Part shown: positions 49,479 to 61,400 of the stretch, in pieces
Layout: the number at the start of each line of letters is the position of its first letter
Position numbering within the stretch: position 1 is the first letter of the stretch
NCBI RefSeq assembly: GCF_020360975.1
Contig: NW_025408676.1
Span: 558,001 to 622,000, forward strand
Reading direction: 5' to 3'
Length of the DNA: 64,000 nt
DNA from: Hirsutella rhossiliensis
Lineage: Eukaryota > Ascomycota > Sordariomycetes > Hypocreales > Ophiocordycipitaceae
Translations under genes and position numbers: made by a program
Notes under the pieces: model-generated
The model's input: only the letters and a program-made list of their open reading frames with translations
Told to the model about the DNA's origin: nothing
The model's database searches: none

Positions 49479-51041
49479 CTACCCCTCTTCTTTACCGGCG
49501 TAGCGGGAACTAACTAAGGCGCCCCCTCTACTATACTAAATACCTCCGGAAATACTAGAACTACCCTATCCTCCGCTCCTTCCTTATCCTTTATATTAAG
49601 ACCTATCTCTATTAGTATAGTACTTACCTTAGCCTTAGTAAATAGTAAGGTATATTACTATAAAGTATAGCCTATATCGCTATTAATAAAGTATAGTTTT
49701 AACTAAGATTCCTAGGCCTAGTACTCTAGGCTTATATAGGCGATATCGAATAAGGGCGTAGGGTTAAGGTAAATAATAAGCTCGTAGCGCTTATTAATTA
49801 GTATATATTAGTTAGCACGCTTAACCTAGTATATTATTAGGCGGTCGCTAATAAAAGGGTTAGATAAAACTTATAATAATAGACTTTTATATACCTATAG
49901 TCCTAAAGGACTTACGATAGGCTATCTTAGCGGCGTTAAAAGCCTTAGCTAAATACTATACTATAATAGTAAGATAGCGCCGATTAGCCTCCTTAAAAAT
50001 AAGCCCGCCTACGTCTAAGCTATTATCCTTAATATCCTTATTATTAGTCTTTAACTTATTAAGCTTATATAGGTACTTAATAATAGTAACTATATTAGCT
50101 TAGTTATTAAATATAAGAGTAGCGGCCTTAAAAAAGATTAGCTTATTAATCGTAATATTTAAAGTTAAGGGGAAACTTACTTAATTATAAGTCGCGGTAT
50201 ATTTATAGTACTACTTATAGCGTATTAAGGAAACCCCTAAGAAAATATAGCTAATCGAGAGTACCTTAATAGGTTTAGGCTTAGTCGTACTATACTCCTT
50301 AATAACCGTCTTAAAATAATATATATACTAGAGCTTATAAGGGATAACCTTATAGGCCCTAACTAAGCGGGCTTTAGCCTTAAATTAAGTACGCTTCTTT
50401 ATAAGAGCGCGACCGCTTTATACCGCCGCTTAGGTGCCCTCGTTTCTAGCGCCGCCGTTCTTAGGTTTATTAGTAAAAGGAGTTAGATCGCGGCCGTTTC
50501 TATTATTACTATTATTATTATCTTAGCCCTCGTTCGGCTAGGTATTAAGATCGTTTTAGCCCTCGTTTAGCTAGGCCTTATCGTTAATATCGGCCTACTT
50601 ATTTTAAGGAGCGGCCTAGGCAACGATCTCCTATTAGCTAGAGCCGCCCTATCGAGATAGAGTAGCTAGGTTATTAGTACTTACCTAAGAGCGCCTAGGT
50701 ACGATCTCCTCGCTAGTATTAATATCGCTAATAAGGGTAATAGACTTATAAGTTTCTTAGCCTATAAAGGTAAGCTTATCGGTAGTTAGAGTTAAGGTAT
50801 TTAGCGGGGTAATAAGGGTATAACCCTCGCTAACGTTAGGTCCTAGACTAAAAGTCTCCTAAGACTAAGATTCCCTTATACCTTTCTTAGCTTTCTTCGC
50901 TAAAAGGGAACTAGCGTCGCTATAAGACTTCTAGGCTAATCGCTTATACTTTATAGGCGAACCTACCGCTACTTACTCCTATATATAGCGTAGGAAATTA
51001 GCGTTATAGTTTTTTATCTTCTTTAGTATAGAAAGTATTAT
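49479..51041 (-). pseudogene. Antisense ORF in the 3' region of G3
   Basis: A minus-strand frame of about 520 codons from ATA codons (likely former ATG) at about 51038-51041 to 49479, interrupted only by TAA/TAG. It contains a Lys-rich start, then L-L-A-K-K-A-K-E-G. Asn/Gln-rich repeats (N-E-G-x-N-D-L-N, then P-N-E-G) follow. Next is a helix-like domain including Y-L-A-K-A-F-N-A-A-K-I-A-Y-R, and a Gly/Ser-rich end. Upstream on the same strand (51120-51200) are TATAATATAAAG and a CT-rich leader. Stop density is about 8%, close to chance in such AT-rich DNA, so the call rests on protein-like composition, position and leader. Confidence 0.45.
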
Positions 51042-51419
51042 TATTAATAAATCGTTAATAAAAAGTAATATAAAAAGGTATAAGGGATTAATAAAAAAAG
51101 GTATAAAACTCTATAGTAATTATAAGTAAAAGAGTTAAAGAAGAAAAGAAAATAAAAGAAGTAAGAGATATATACGTATACTCTTTATATTATAGTTACG
51201 CGGCCGATATATAGGCGATACTATAATAGTTACTTAGCAGCAACCGCTAGTATAATAACTATTAACGTTATAGAGCGTAGACTAACGTATACTTATATAG
51301 GCGTATACGCGCGATATATAACTAAAACTACCTCTTTTCCTAACTAAATATATATAGTATAGTAAAAGTAATATATATTAAAGATATAGCTAAGACGTTT
51401 ATATAAGAGGGGAGATAAT

Positions 51420-51670
51420 TATAAGAGCGCTACTAAGAGGTATAAACTAATAAAGTACTTAGGTATATAGTACTAATATATTAGTAGGGTATTAATAGGG
51501 AATCGTGCCTCCCTTACTTATATATTATAGACCTCTTACTACTTTAATTAAAGAGGAAAATTCCCTCTTTTAATAAGCTTTAGTCTTACGATAAGGAGAA
51601 TATAATATATATAGTATAGTACCTCTAGCTATCTCTACTACCTAACTAATCGTACTATAATATATATTCC
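51420..51670 (+). repeat. Probable G3 3' LTR
   Basis: A purine tract GAGGGGAGATAA is followed by TATAAGAGCGCTAC, a typical polypurine-LTR junction. No second copy exists in the window, so the right end is inferred from where similarity to G2 begins (about 51670-51690). Confidence 0.5.
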
Positions 51671-51679
51671 CTTATACTC

Positions 51680-53567
51680 TTATCTTACTTACTATAGTAT
51701 TAGCTTAAAAGGCCGGCGCGTATAAGTAAGTATAGGGGGCTACTAAGAAGCGCCTTACCGCTACCGCCGCCGCTTACTATAATCTCTACGCCCTCGAGTA
51801 CTAAGGCCTCGTCCTTAAGTAAGTTCCTCTCCTTTAGCTCTTTTACTTCCGCTATTAACTCTCTTAGTACTAGGGATACTACCTTTATTGCCCTATCGGC
51901 GGTCCCCTTAGCTATACCCGCCGCCGCCCCCGCCGCTACTACTAGCTAGGCCCCCCCTACCCTTAGATCCCCTAGAGCCGCCGCTACTTCTTACTAGCTC
52001 GCGGGCTTAAAAGGCCGCCTAAGCGCCCTAAAGAGCGCCGCTGCTACTAATAAGGTAAAGGAGGATAATAAGGATAAGGATAAGGACAACGATAAAGATA
52101 AAGAGTAGGTCTAGGTAGTCTAAGGGCTTTACCTTAAAATAAACGCTATTTTTATCTCTACTTATATTATTACGCTCGCGTTATTATAACTACTTACTTT
52201 ACTTTACTTACTTTATAGTCTTAGCTTAGGCTACTATTAATAGTCTACTAGTTTATTATTCTTATCTACTATTTTAAATAAGGCTTTAAACTTATCGAGG
52301 GCTATAGTTCCTATAAACTTATATATAGGTTCTTATATAAGGTCGAGATACCCGCGCTACTTAATAAAGACCTCCTAGCGTTTCCCCTTACCGACCTTTT
52401 TCTAGCGCGCGGCTTATATCTCTTTAACTTTAATCTTATCCTCTCCCTTTACTTTAATTATAGGCGGTTAAGCGTCCGCTACTTTTTATCTAAGTAGCGG
52501 GTTAAAGGAGGCTCTATAAAGGAGGTCTATATTAATCTTATTATAGACCCTTATTAAGAGACTATTAAGCTCTATAACCTATAGGCTAATAACCTTCTAT
52601 ACTATAAACTTTGCGTATAGCTAGTTAAGCTTCTTCTTTAGCTATACCGACCTATAGTTATAGAGGTCTAGCTATACCTTATCTCTTACTATAAACCTAT
52701 CTACTAGGGCCTTAGTCTTATTAGCGTGCCGCTCTTAATCTTACGCCGCGGTAGCTATTATAGATTAGTAATAATCTATAGTCTCTTATAGCTTTCGTAT
52801 AAATATAGAGGCGCGGCCCTTTAGTAATAAATTACTATACTACTTTACTACTATATTTATAGTAAAGGGAACTTATAAAGGTATATAAGTAAAAGCGGAA
52901 TTTTAGGAAATTAAAGAATTATATAAAGCTATATAATAGAGGGGAAAAAGGAGTATAAGGTAGGATTTTTAATAGAATTTATTAGTAATATATTAGTATA
53001 TAGAAGAGGTATTTAAGTTAATTATTATCTCTCTATCTACTAGCGGACATACTATCTTATATAGATAATTATAGCTAAACGGAAGAACCTTTCGGGACTA
53101 GATTTAAGCTACTATATAGCCCTAAGACTAAGGAATTTAGTAATACCTCGAGTATATTAGGAAGTGTCTTAGTTCTACTAATATTTATGTTTAAAGGATG
53201 TTAGTCGTGCCGGTATTCTTAAGAGGTCTTAGCTAGCATTCTAAGCTAGCTCTATTCCTTCGATTCCCGATTATATAATAACCGGTAACCCTTTTAATAT
53301 ATAATAACGTGCAAAATAACGAGCGATTCTTGCTCTATAATATAGGAGTTTATTTATAATTAATATACTACTTATTAGCTTATATAATCGGGAGAGTATA
53401 TTATAGCTGCTTTATTTATAGTAGGAACACCGTTCCTTATAGAACTAGTAAGGGTAGTTTAAAGCTACACGTTATAAAGAAAGGGGCTATCTTAATAAAG
53501 GTATATAGTTTACTATTTAACGTAAGTTATACTATAGGGAGCTATTAGTCTTAGTCTACTTAGTTAT
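51680..53567 (-). mobile_element. G2' - truncated second copy of G2, split by a solo LTR
   Basis: Aligns with G2 from about 39280 to 40590, covering the antisense-gene exons B and C, the chromodomain and the integrase end. Both ends are truncated and neither LTR is present. A Copia-2 solo LTR interrupts it at 52874. The GC-rich antisense segment and its 55-bp intron are preserved. Confidence 0.85.
52874..53441 (-). repeat. Copia-2 solo LTR (568 bp) in G2'
   Basis: A full LTR matching 35964-36532 inverted, flanked by perfect GAACT duplications (52869-52873, 53442-53446). The empty site is visible in G2 near 40460. It is a solo LTR left by LTR-LTR recombination. It retains more CA/TG than its host. 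Confidence 0.92.
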
Positions 53568-54264
53568 TATAAGAATATACCCTTATATTCCTATTTTACT
53601 ATTATAAAGAAATAATAAGTATAGGGAGGCTCTATAAAATAAGCTAGTAAAAAGAAGCTCTATAATATAGTCTAAGGGAATAACCCTTAAAGATAAAGAC
53701 CTCTACTAGATATCTATACCTTCCTTTAGGAAAAGCGGGTTAAGATAAGCTTATCCTAATAAAATAAAATATGCATTTTATATATAAGTTAATTACGAGT
53801 AGAACGGATACCCTATTGCCTATTTTAGCCTAGCGGTCCTAAAGATATCCGCGATACGAGAATAGGTAGGGTATAGAACATTCTAGTTAAATCTACTACT
53901 TATACTAGAACCTATAGTCTTACGTTAACTATTATATTATAATTAGACCACCTACTAAGTTAGGAAGACATACTATAAATAAAGCTTTTTTAAGCACTAT
54001 AGAATATACTAGAAAGCTAACTAATTAGTCTATTAGTAGGCGAGCAATAGTCTATAAAAGATAAAGGATTTCCCTAGGAGTAGTAGATAGAAGAAGTAAG
54101 TTTAGAAGTATCCTTTATAACGCTATTCTTTTAATATATTATTTAGCCCCTTATATACTCGTTATAAATTCCGGACGAAATCCTACCCTATACTCCTTCG
54201 ACCGAACCTTCCGCTTATATTATTGATTACCCGATTCTACGCTTATTGCTTATACCTTCTTATA
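53568..54264 (+). repeat. D-family LTR at a recombination junction (697 bp)
   Basis: Exactly the length of the element D LTR and homologous throughout (TATAAGAATATACCC...CTTCTTATA). The left flank is G2' and the right flank is Copia F, two unrelated elements. The adjacent five bases (GTTAT, GTTTT) are not a clean duplication. It is therefore best read as the product of ectopic recombination between D insertions at two sites. Confidence 0.85.
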
Positions 54265-55698
54265 GTTTTCCCCTATTTCTTATAGACCTACCTAAGTAAG
54301 TATAACTAGTCTGCCCTCTAAGACTTCGTTAACTAGATAAAATCCTACTTCGGCTATAAGGTAAAGAAGATACGGTTTAATAGAGAGCTATTTATAAAGG
54401 ATATCTTAAAAAAGCTACGAAAAAGGGGTATTTTACCCCTCCCGTTAGCATTAAATACCTAGGCTTAGAATAGAGGGGTAGAAAGATTAAGGGGTGCTAT
54501 AATAGAAAGGGCCCGTATAATAAGACTTACTATAAGGCTTCTATATAACCTTTAGATAGAAGTCGTTAAGACCGCCTATTACTTATAGAACCGGACCCTT
54601 AGAGGGACTACCTAAGGAATAGACTAGAAATCCCCCCTTAAGCTCTTTACGAAAAAGAGGGCCTCGCTAGCCTACCTTCGTACCTATAGCTATAAGGTAT
54701 ACGCAATAACTACCGATATATAGCTAAAAAGGAAGAAGAAAAGAAAGCTTAATCCTAGAGCCTTTATTAGTTACCTTATTAGTTATAATTCTATAAATAT
54801 CTTCTAGATCTAGATTCCTCTTCTATAGAAGGTTATTTCGACTAGGGATATAATTTTCGACGAATCTAGCTTCTTTAATAGAAAGAGGGATTAATAACCC
54901 CTCTTACTCTTATAACGTTAGCTAATTTAGAAGATCTAAATCCCTCCTTCCTAATAGTCTTAAGAAGAGGTCCTAGATAAGGAAACGGAAGAAGAAACCG
55001 ACGTTAAAGTAGTTAAGGATAACGCTAACTTTAAGGAAGAAAAAGAAGAGGAAGCTACTAGATTAGATAATCTAAACGAAGAAGGAGACTATAGGAAAGT
55101 AGTAGAGCTAGAATACGCTTACCTCCCTACGCCTCCTCCTATATAAGAAGAAGATCTAAAAGTAGCTTTCTTTATTAGTCTTCCTATCTCGACCCTTAAG
55201 GGGGTAAGAAAGGCACCTCTCTTAAGGGATTATTAAGCCGCCTTTTTATCCCTACTTCGAGAAGCAAAGGAAGGTATAGGGCCTAATATAAAAGAATACT
55301 AATTTCTCCCTTATTTTAATCGTTTTTCCGACTTCTATCTAACGCCTATAAAAGACGGTTCCTATAGAGTATTTATAGTAGGCTAGCTCTTTAAGCTATA
55401 GCTATTAGCAAGGAAGGTATATAAAAGAGACCTCCTAGACCTACTAGTAAACTAAAAGCAGCTAGAAAAACACCCCTTTAAAGACTAGTTTTTCTAGGCC
55501 TAGAAAGATTACCTAGCTTTATATAAAGAGATAGGGTCTTTTAAAGAGGTCCTTAAGGAAAAAGTAAGAGGAAAATAGGTCCTTAGCTATAAGTAGGTCT
55601 TTATCTATAAGACTAATAAATATAGCTTCCTTTAAAAGTATAAAGCCTAGCTAGTTATCTATAAGAACTAGTAAGAAAAGGGGGATCTTCTTACTAAG
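54265..55698 (+). pseudogene. Copia F, integrase core to start of RT
   Basis: Colinear with B from about 14192 to 15620, with the same domain order and RIP-type stops. The 5' part is lost at the D-LTR junction. It is interrupted by element S and resumes at 57577. Confidence 0.85.
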
Positions 55699-55703
55699 GT
55701 AGA

Positions 55704-57576
55704 TATAAGAGCTTTTACCTTATATAAGCCTAGACTAGGGTCTAGGCTAAGTCTATATATAAGCGGCCTCTACGCCTATATAGGCTAGGCCTATACTTCT
55801 CTTCCTTTTCCCCCTTATAGATTATTAACCTTCTTTTAACGGACCGCACCTAAGCCTATACTTCTACTTACTCCGTAATAGTATAATCTACCCTTTATTT
55901 TACCCTCTCTATATCCCTATATATAGAATAGCTATTTTTAGCTACCTTTAAAGCCGACGTTTAATTACTTAGTCTAGTTAAACCGCCTACGCCGGTATAT
56001 ATATACGCGAAATATCCGTACTCCTATAGTCGTAAAATTAAAGCGAATATAATACTTAGTTCGCTTAGGCAATTAAGAGCCTCTTATAATAGTAGGGCTC
56101 CGCATAACTAAGAGCGGTACTACCGTACCTTAGTAAGTTTAACGGCTCCTTTATAGAGCTCGAGCTATAGCTACTTTATATAGAAGTAAAGCTCCGTACT
56201 AATAGCGCCGTAATAAGGGATATCCGCGCTTAATTCGACTATCTTTACGCGAGCTTATCCCTATGCCTATAAAGGCATCTCTTACTATTTACGCGTACTA
56301 GTATAAATAGACTAGCTAACCTCCTTGCGAAGCTCCGTACTAATTATAGCGAACCTAATATAGCTAAGTTAGTAGGCTAGGAGCTTATAACGCTCTATTA
56401 GAAGCGGAGTAAAGCTATTCCGGCCTACCTTATATAGTTTAAAGAGGTGCTTTATCGAGTAGACGTATATAGCTAGCCCGACGCGGTAAAGTATAATTGC
56501 CTCGTTACGAGCTTAAATTCGGATTAGCGCACCTATCTAAGCGAAAGGTCTATATTATTAGATATATATACCGATCTCGTCCGCTTTCTTCGCGAGCTTA
56601 GTAGTAATAAGTTTCTTTTTTCGTCTTCTTCTATAGTATAAGAAGAGGATAACGCTAGTAATACTATAGGTATCTCTATCTCCGCCTTAAGGACTAAGGA
56701 TAGAAAGAGGTAGCGATAGGAGGGTCGCTATATAGGCTACGGTAGTAAATCCTATTAGTTTTTAAAGTGCCCGCGCTAGGAGGCGCGGGTAAATATACTC
56801 TAAGTAGTAGAGGGGCGTATACGCTAGGATAGAAAGGAGGTTAGGTTCGACGATAGCGACTCTAGCGACGAGTAATCTTAGTAACGCCTCTACGGGCTTC
56901 GTCGGCGTCCCCTCGCATATAGTAGCAGCTGCTATACGGACGGGACGTATACCTATAGCGACTAAAAAGGCGGCTAAGATATAGGAAGGCCGCTAATATA
57001 ATATAACTATAGTAAAAGGGAGTGCCCGTATAGCCCTATATAGGAGGGAGCGGAGCCTTATATACCGGAGTACCGTCCCCTACGTTACGGTACTAGGAGC
57101 TACTACTATGCGCCGATATAGGGGGGGCGGGATACTATAAGCTTACCGAAGCTAGCTACGCGCCGTTCTATATACCTCTACTCCTTAGCTAGAAGTGCTA
57201 AAGCCCTACTCTTAAGGCGCGGCCCCTATTAATAATATAGTCTATCTAAGAAGCTCGCTTAGGAGGGTGTTATACGTTATTTACTAACGTTTTTTCCGCG
57301 ACTAGGCGTGCGTAGTCCGCGCGAGGGTTCCGTCCCCTTAAGCGCGGTATCGGGTATTATTTAGAGGCGCGCCTCTTTAAAAGCCGGGTAGGGGTATAAT
57401 ATAAGGGCTTTTGCCCTATATAGGCCTAGACTAGGGTCTAGGCTAAGTCTATATATAAGCGGCCTCTGCGCCTATATAGGCTAGGCCTATACTTCTCTTC
57501 CTTTTCCCCCTCGTAGATTATTAACCTTCTTTTAACGGACCGTACCTAAGCCTACGCCTCTGCCTACTCTATAATA
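55704..57576 (+). mobile_element. Element S: short gag-only LTR retrotransposon
   Basis: LTRs of 177 bp each (55704-55880, 57400-57576) bound 1.52 kb. The internal region holds a CX2CX4HX4C zinc knuckle at 56729-56770 (two Cys and the His now Tyr, last Cys intact), so it encodes a Gag. No RT, integrase or protease motif was seen. LTR start (TATAAGAG/TATAAGGG), LTR end (CTCTATAATA) and the following GTATAA resemble G2, suggesting a non-autonomous partner of a G2-like element. The LTR contains the palindrome GCCTAGACTAGGGTCTAGGC. The flanking duplication is imperfect (GTAGA, GTAAC). Confidence 0.75.
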
Positions 57577-59222
57577 GTAACTACCTTAGTAAGGATATCT
57601 TTTTAGACCCTTATAGCTATAGTAGTAGAATTCGACCTCGAGCTCGATTAAATAGATATAGTTAACGCCTTTATTAACTACTTACTTAAGGAAGAAGAAG
57701 TTATTTATATACGCCTTTTACTAGGCTTTTAATAGCTAGGAAAGGTTCTATAGCTTAGGAAAGCTCTATATAGACTATAAAGATTACCCCTTCTTTAGTA
57801 ATAGCATTTAACCGGTTCCTATAAAGCCCTAGGCTTTAAGAAAGTCCCTTAGGAACCGTATATAATATAGAAGGGTAAAACCACGGTCTTCTTTTATATC
57901 GATAATATTATTTAGGCCTACCTAAAAGAGGAAGAGGCTGCTACTAGGGAGGCTATATAAGGCCTATAATAAAAGTATAAGATAACTAGGCTAGGGGAGC
58001 TAAAGTGGTTCCTAGGGATACGAATCCTTTAGAATAGGTCCTAACGGACTATCTAGCTTACCTAGGACGCTTATATCGATAAGGTCGCTTATAAATTCCT
58101 CCCTAAATCCCTTAATAAGAAGCTTCCCTCTACGCCTATATTAAACGAAGAGCTTTTACTTAATCCGTCCTTTTAAGCTAAGGAGTAAGAGAAACACTAA
58201 TATTAATAGAAGGTAGGCTCCTTACTTTTTTTAGCTATTTCTACTAGACCGGATATCTCTTTTACGGTCTCCCGGCTAGCTAAGTATAACTAGAATCCTA
58301 GCCCTAGGCATTAAGAAGTAGTAGATAGAGCTATCCTTTATCTCTATTTAACGAGATTATATAGTCTACGCTTAGGAGGGTAGGAAAGAAAGAAATTAGC
58401 TACCGAAATCTTCCTTTATTTAAGCGATTCGTCCTTTACGGATAATTTATTAGATAGAAAGAGCTTATAGGGGTATATTATATCCCTTTTTAAAGGAACT
58501 ATTACTTAGAGAGCTTCGAAGCAAGCTACTATTACGACTTTAAGTACGGAGGTAGAGCTACTAGCTCTTTTAGAAGTATTAAAAGAAGCGATTTTCCTTA
58601 GCTAGCTACTAATATCTCTACGACTATAAATTCCGACCCTATTAGCTATAAAATGCAATAATATATAGACTATATAAATTCTTATAGAGGAAAATAGTAA
58701 GCTATCGACCCGGCTATAGTATATTAATATCTATTAGTATTAGTTATGCTAAGAGGTCTAAAGGGGACTTATTTCCGTCCGTTAGGTTCTAACGGTATCG
58801 ATAAAAGCTAATAGTCTTACGAAGCCCTTACCGAAGTAGAAGCTAGCTGTCTTTTTATAGTAAATTAGGCTAGAAGACATTTAAGAGAAGCTATCCTTAG
58901 AAGCCCGCCTTAAGAGTCTACGAGAGGAGCTAATAGCACGTAGGAGGAAGGAGACGTCTATAGCTAAAAAGAGGAATTAGGACTTATTCTTCTTAAAGGC
59001 CCCCTTTTTAGGGACTTATCCTTAGAGAAGCCCCCCTTTCTTATAGGACTTAATTTCCTCTTTAAGGCCCCTTTTCCTAAAGTAGGTCTAAAAGAGCCTA
59101 GGGCTAAAACCCGGATTTCTCGAGTAGGGGATAAGTATAGACTAAGACCTCCTCTATACGCTTACCGGCCTAGGTATTTAGCTTTACCCTTTCTATAAGG
59201 GCAGGCTATAGCTAAGGGGGTA
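57577..59222 (+). pseudogene. Copia F, RT and RNase H
   Basis: Continues F from B position about 15620 to the polypurine tract. RT reads Y-I-D-N at 57895-57906 (second Asp to Asn); RNase H is near 58520-58750. It is RIP-inactivated. Confidence 0.85.
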
Positions 59223-59698
59223 TATCGCGAAGCGTGGCCTAATTTCGTAGTTCTCGGAGATATCCCTTAGTATAAGGGACTAAGGAAGCTAAAAAATAGG
59301 TTTTAAGGAAGGAGCTAAAAGGAGGTATAGAGAGGAGGGTAGGGGTAAGAGGGGAAGTAGAAGTAGCGATAGCTTCTTATAGAGGTAGCGAAAGATAAGA
59401 CGGATATACCGGTAATAGCTAGAAAAGAAGGAAAAAACCGGTAAAAAGTTTAGTAGTTAAAATAATATTAGTAGCTTCTTTAAGTAAGATCTTCTTTATT
59501 AATTAAGATACTAGATAGGTATAAAGAGGGGCGTTAGATAGAGGAAAGAAGGATAATTAAGGAAATATAATAATTACTCTCCTACCTTTATTGCTGCTCC
59601 TATAAGAATTAAATCTCTCTACCTTACTTATCCGACCCCTTACTTTTAATTTCACCGTCGTGCATTTTTATATACTTCTTATATCTCTCTTCGCGAGA
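59223..59698 (+). repeat. Copia F long LTR (476 bp)
   Basis: Starts TATCGCGAAGCG after AAGGGGGTA and ends CGCGAGA. Flanking DNA (CTTCT, then a Copia-2 LTR remnant matching 36412 onward) follows immediately. No 73-bp LTR or tail is present, so F is the plain long-LTR form. Confidence 0.88.
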
Positions 59699-60313
59699 CT
59701 TCTATATACTAATATACTACTAATAAATCCCGTTAAAATTCCTACCTTATACCCTTTCTTCCCCTCTATTTATCGCGAAGCGTGGCCTGATTTTATAGTT
59801 CTCGGAGATATCCCTTAGTAAGAGGGAACTAGGAAGCTAAAAAACAGGTTTTAAAGAAGGAGCTAAAAAGAGATATAGAAAGGAGGGTAGGGGCATAAGG
59901 GGAAGCAGAAGTGGCGATAGCTTCCTATAGAGGTAGCGAGAGATAAGACGAATATGCCGGCAACGGCTGGAAAAGAGGGGAAAAACCGGTAAAAAGCTCG
60001 GTAGTTAAAAGGACATTAGTAGCTTCTTTAAGCAGGATCTTCTTTGTTAATTGAGATGCTAGACGGGTATAAAGAGAGGCGTTGGATAGAGGAAAGAAGG
60101 ACAATTAAGGCAATACAACAATCACTCCCCTACCTTTATTGCTGCTCCCGTAAGAATCAAATCCCTCTACCTTGCCTGTCCGACCCCTTACTTCTAATTT
60201 TACCTTCGTGCATTTTTATGCACTTCTCGCATCTCTCTTTACGAGACTATTATATAGTCTTATATAATTCCTTAATTTCCTAAAATTCCGCTATTACTTA
60301 TATACCTTAAGAA
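59699..60313 (+). repeat. Copia-2 LTR remnant interrupted by a solo LTR
   Basis: 59699-59770 and 60247-60313 together match 36412-36530 of the Copia-2 LTR. The piece is split by the solo LTR 59771-60246. Its left part was lost when F arrived or was deleted. Confidence 0.85.
59771..60246 (+). repeat. Solo long Copia LTR (476 bp), TSD CTATT
   Basis: A full-length LTR flanked by CTATT at 59766-59770 and 60247-60251. The uninterrupted site is visible at about 36470 in the Copia-2 LTR. This fixes the ends of the long LTR family as TG(A)TCGCG...CGAGA. It is relatively rich in CA/TG, hence young or lightly mutated. Confidence 0.93.
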
Positions 60314-60621
60314 GAGATAAGATAGATATACCGGTAATAGCTAGAATAGAAGGGGAAACCTAGTAAAAAGCTCGGTAGTTAAGAGGATATTAGTAGCTTC
60401 TTTAAGTAGGATCTTCTTTATTAATTAAGACGCTAGAAGGATATAAAGAGGGGCGTTAAATAGAGGAAAGAAGGATAATTAAAGCATTATAATAATTACT
60501 CCCTTACTATAATTACTACCCTTATAAGAATTAAATAACTTTGCCCTACCTATCTAACCCCTTACTTTTAATTTTACCTTTATATAACTTATATATACTT
60601 CTTATATCTCTCTTTATAAGA
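60314..60621 (+). repeat. 3' fragment of a long Copia LTR
   Basis: Matches the last ~300 bp of the long LTR (compare 17420-17725) with heavy RIP. It ends TTATAAGA. The upstream part is missing. Confidence 0.8.
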
Positions 60622-61400
60622 GTATTTATAGAATTTCTATATAATTTCTAAGGCTTTCTTTATATTAAAAAGGCTCTCTTAAAGATTTATCTATATTATT
60701 TATTCTTTTAGCTTTATTTAAAAGGCTAGCTATAATAGATCTTAAGGTAAATACTATAGAGTTATACTTTAAGCTCTATATAATATTTATAATATAGCTT
60801 CTAGATTCTTTATTAAGGTAATTAAGAATCTATATTATAAGAATAACTTTTAGAATTTCTATATTTTCCTTTATCTTATAAAAGTATTCTTTAAATAAAA
60901 GTTTAAGGGACTAAGATTAAATAGCTACTTAATAAGTAAATAACTTAATAAAACACTTAATAGATTATATAGCCTTTTAAGCTTATCTTATACTTCTTTA
61001 GTATTTTTTACACCGACTTTATATTAAAGGACTATCCTTAAGTTAAAGGAATACTATAAATAAAGCTTCTATAGTCTATATATAATTTACTTACTTTAGA
61101 ATAGTAATAAGCTTTTCTTTTATAAGGATAGCTTTTATCCTTATAGTTTATAAGTTATAATTTAAATTTTCCTTAAGTTTAGTAAATTTATATTCTTTCT
61201 ATTTATATTTTTATATAAATTTAGTATTATTTTATTTATAGGGATTAAGAAGTTTAAATAGTAGTTTTAGAGCGTAAGAGCTTTAAAGAAATGAGGGGAA
61301 AGTTTAAGAGGAATCTTAATCGGATATTTTAAAGAGAAATTTTAAAGGTAGAAGTAGTTAGTTTACTAGCTAGCTTAAAGGAAGTAAGCTAAGCTTATAA
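60622..61400 (-). pseudogene. Copia-2/D-like gag remnant
   Basis: On the minus strand this resembles the gag of element D (compare 10500-10760), including a block read through CTTATCTTATACTTCTTTAG. A primer-site-like GGTTATAAGC near 61390-61400 abuts the LTR. It is extremely AT-rich with no open frame, and truncated at 60621. Confidence 0.65.

Noticed and set aside
60044..60283. 79-codon ORF
   Set aside because: It lies entirely within the solo long LTR and flanking LTR remnant.
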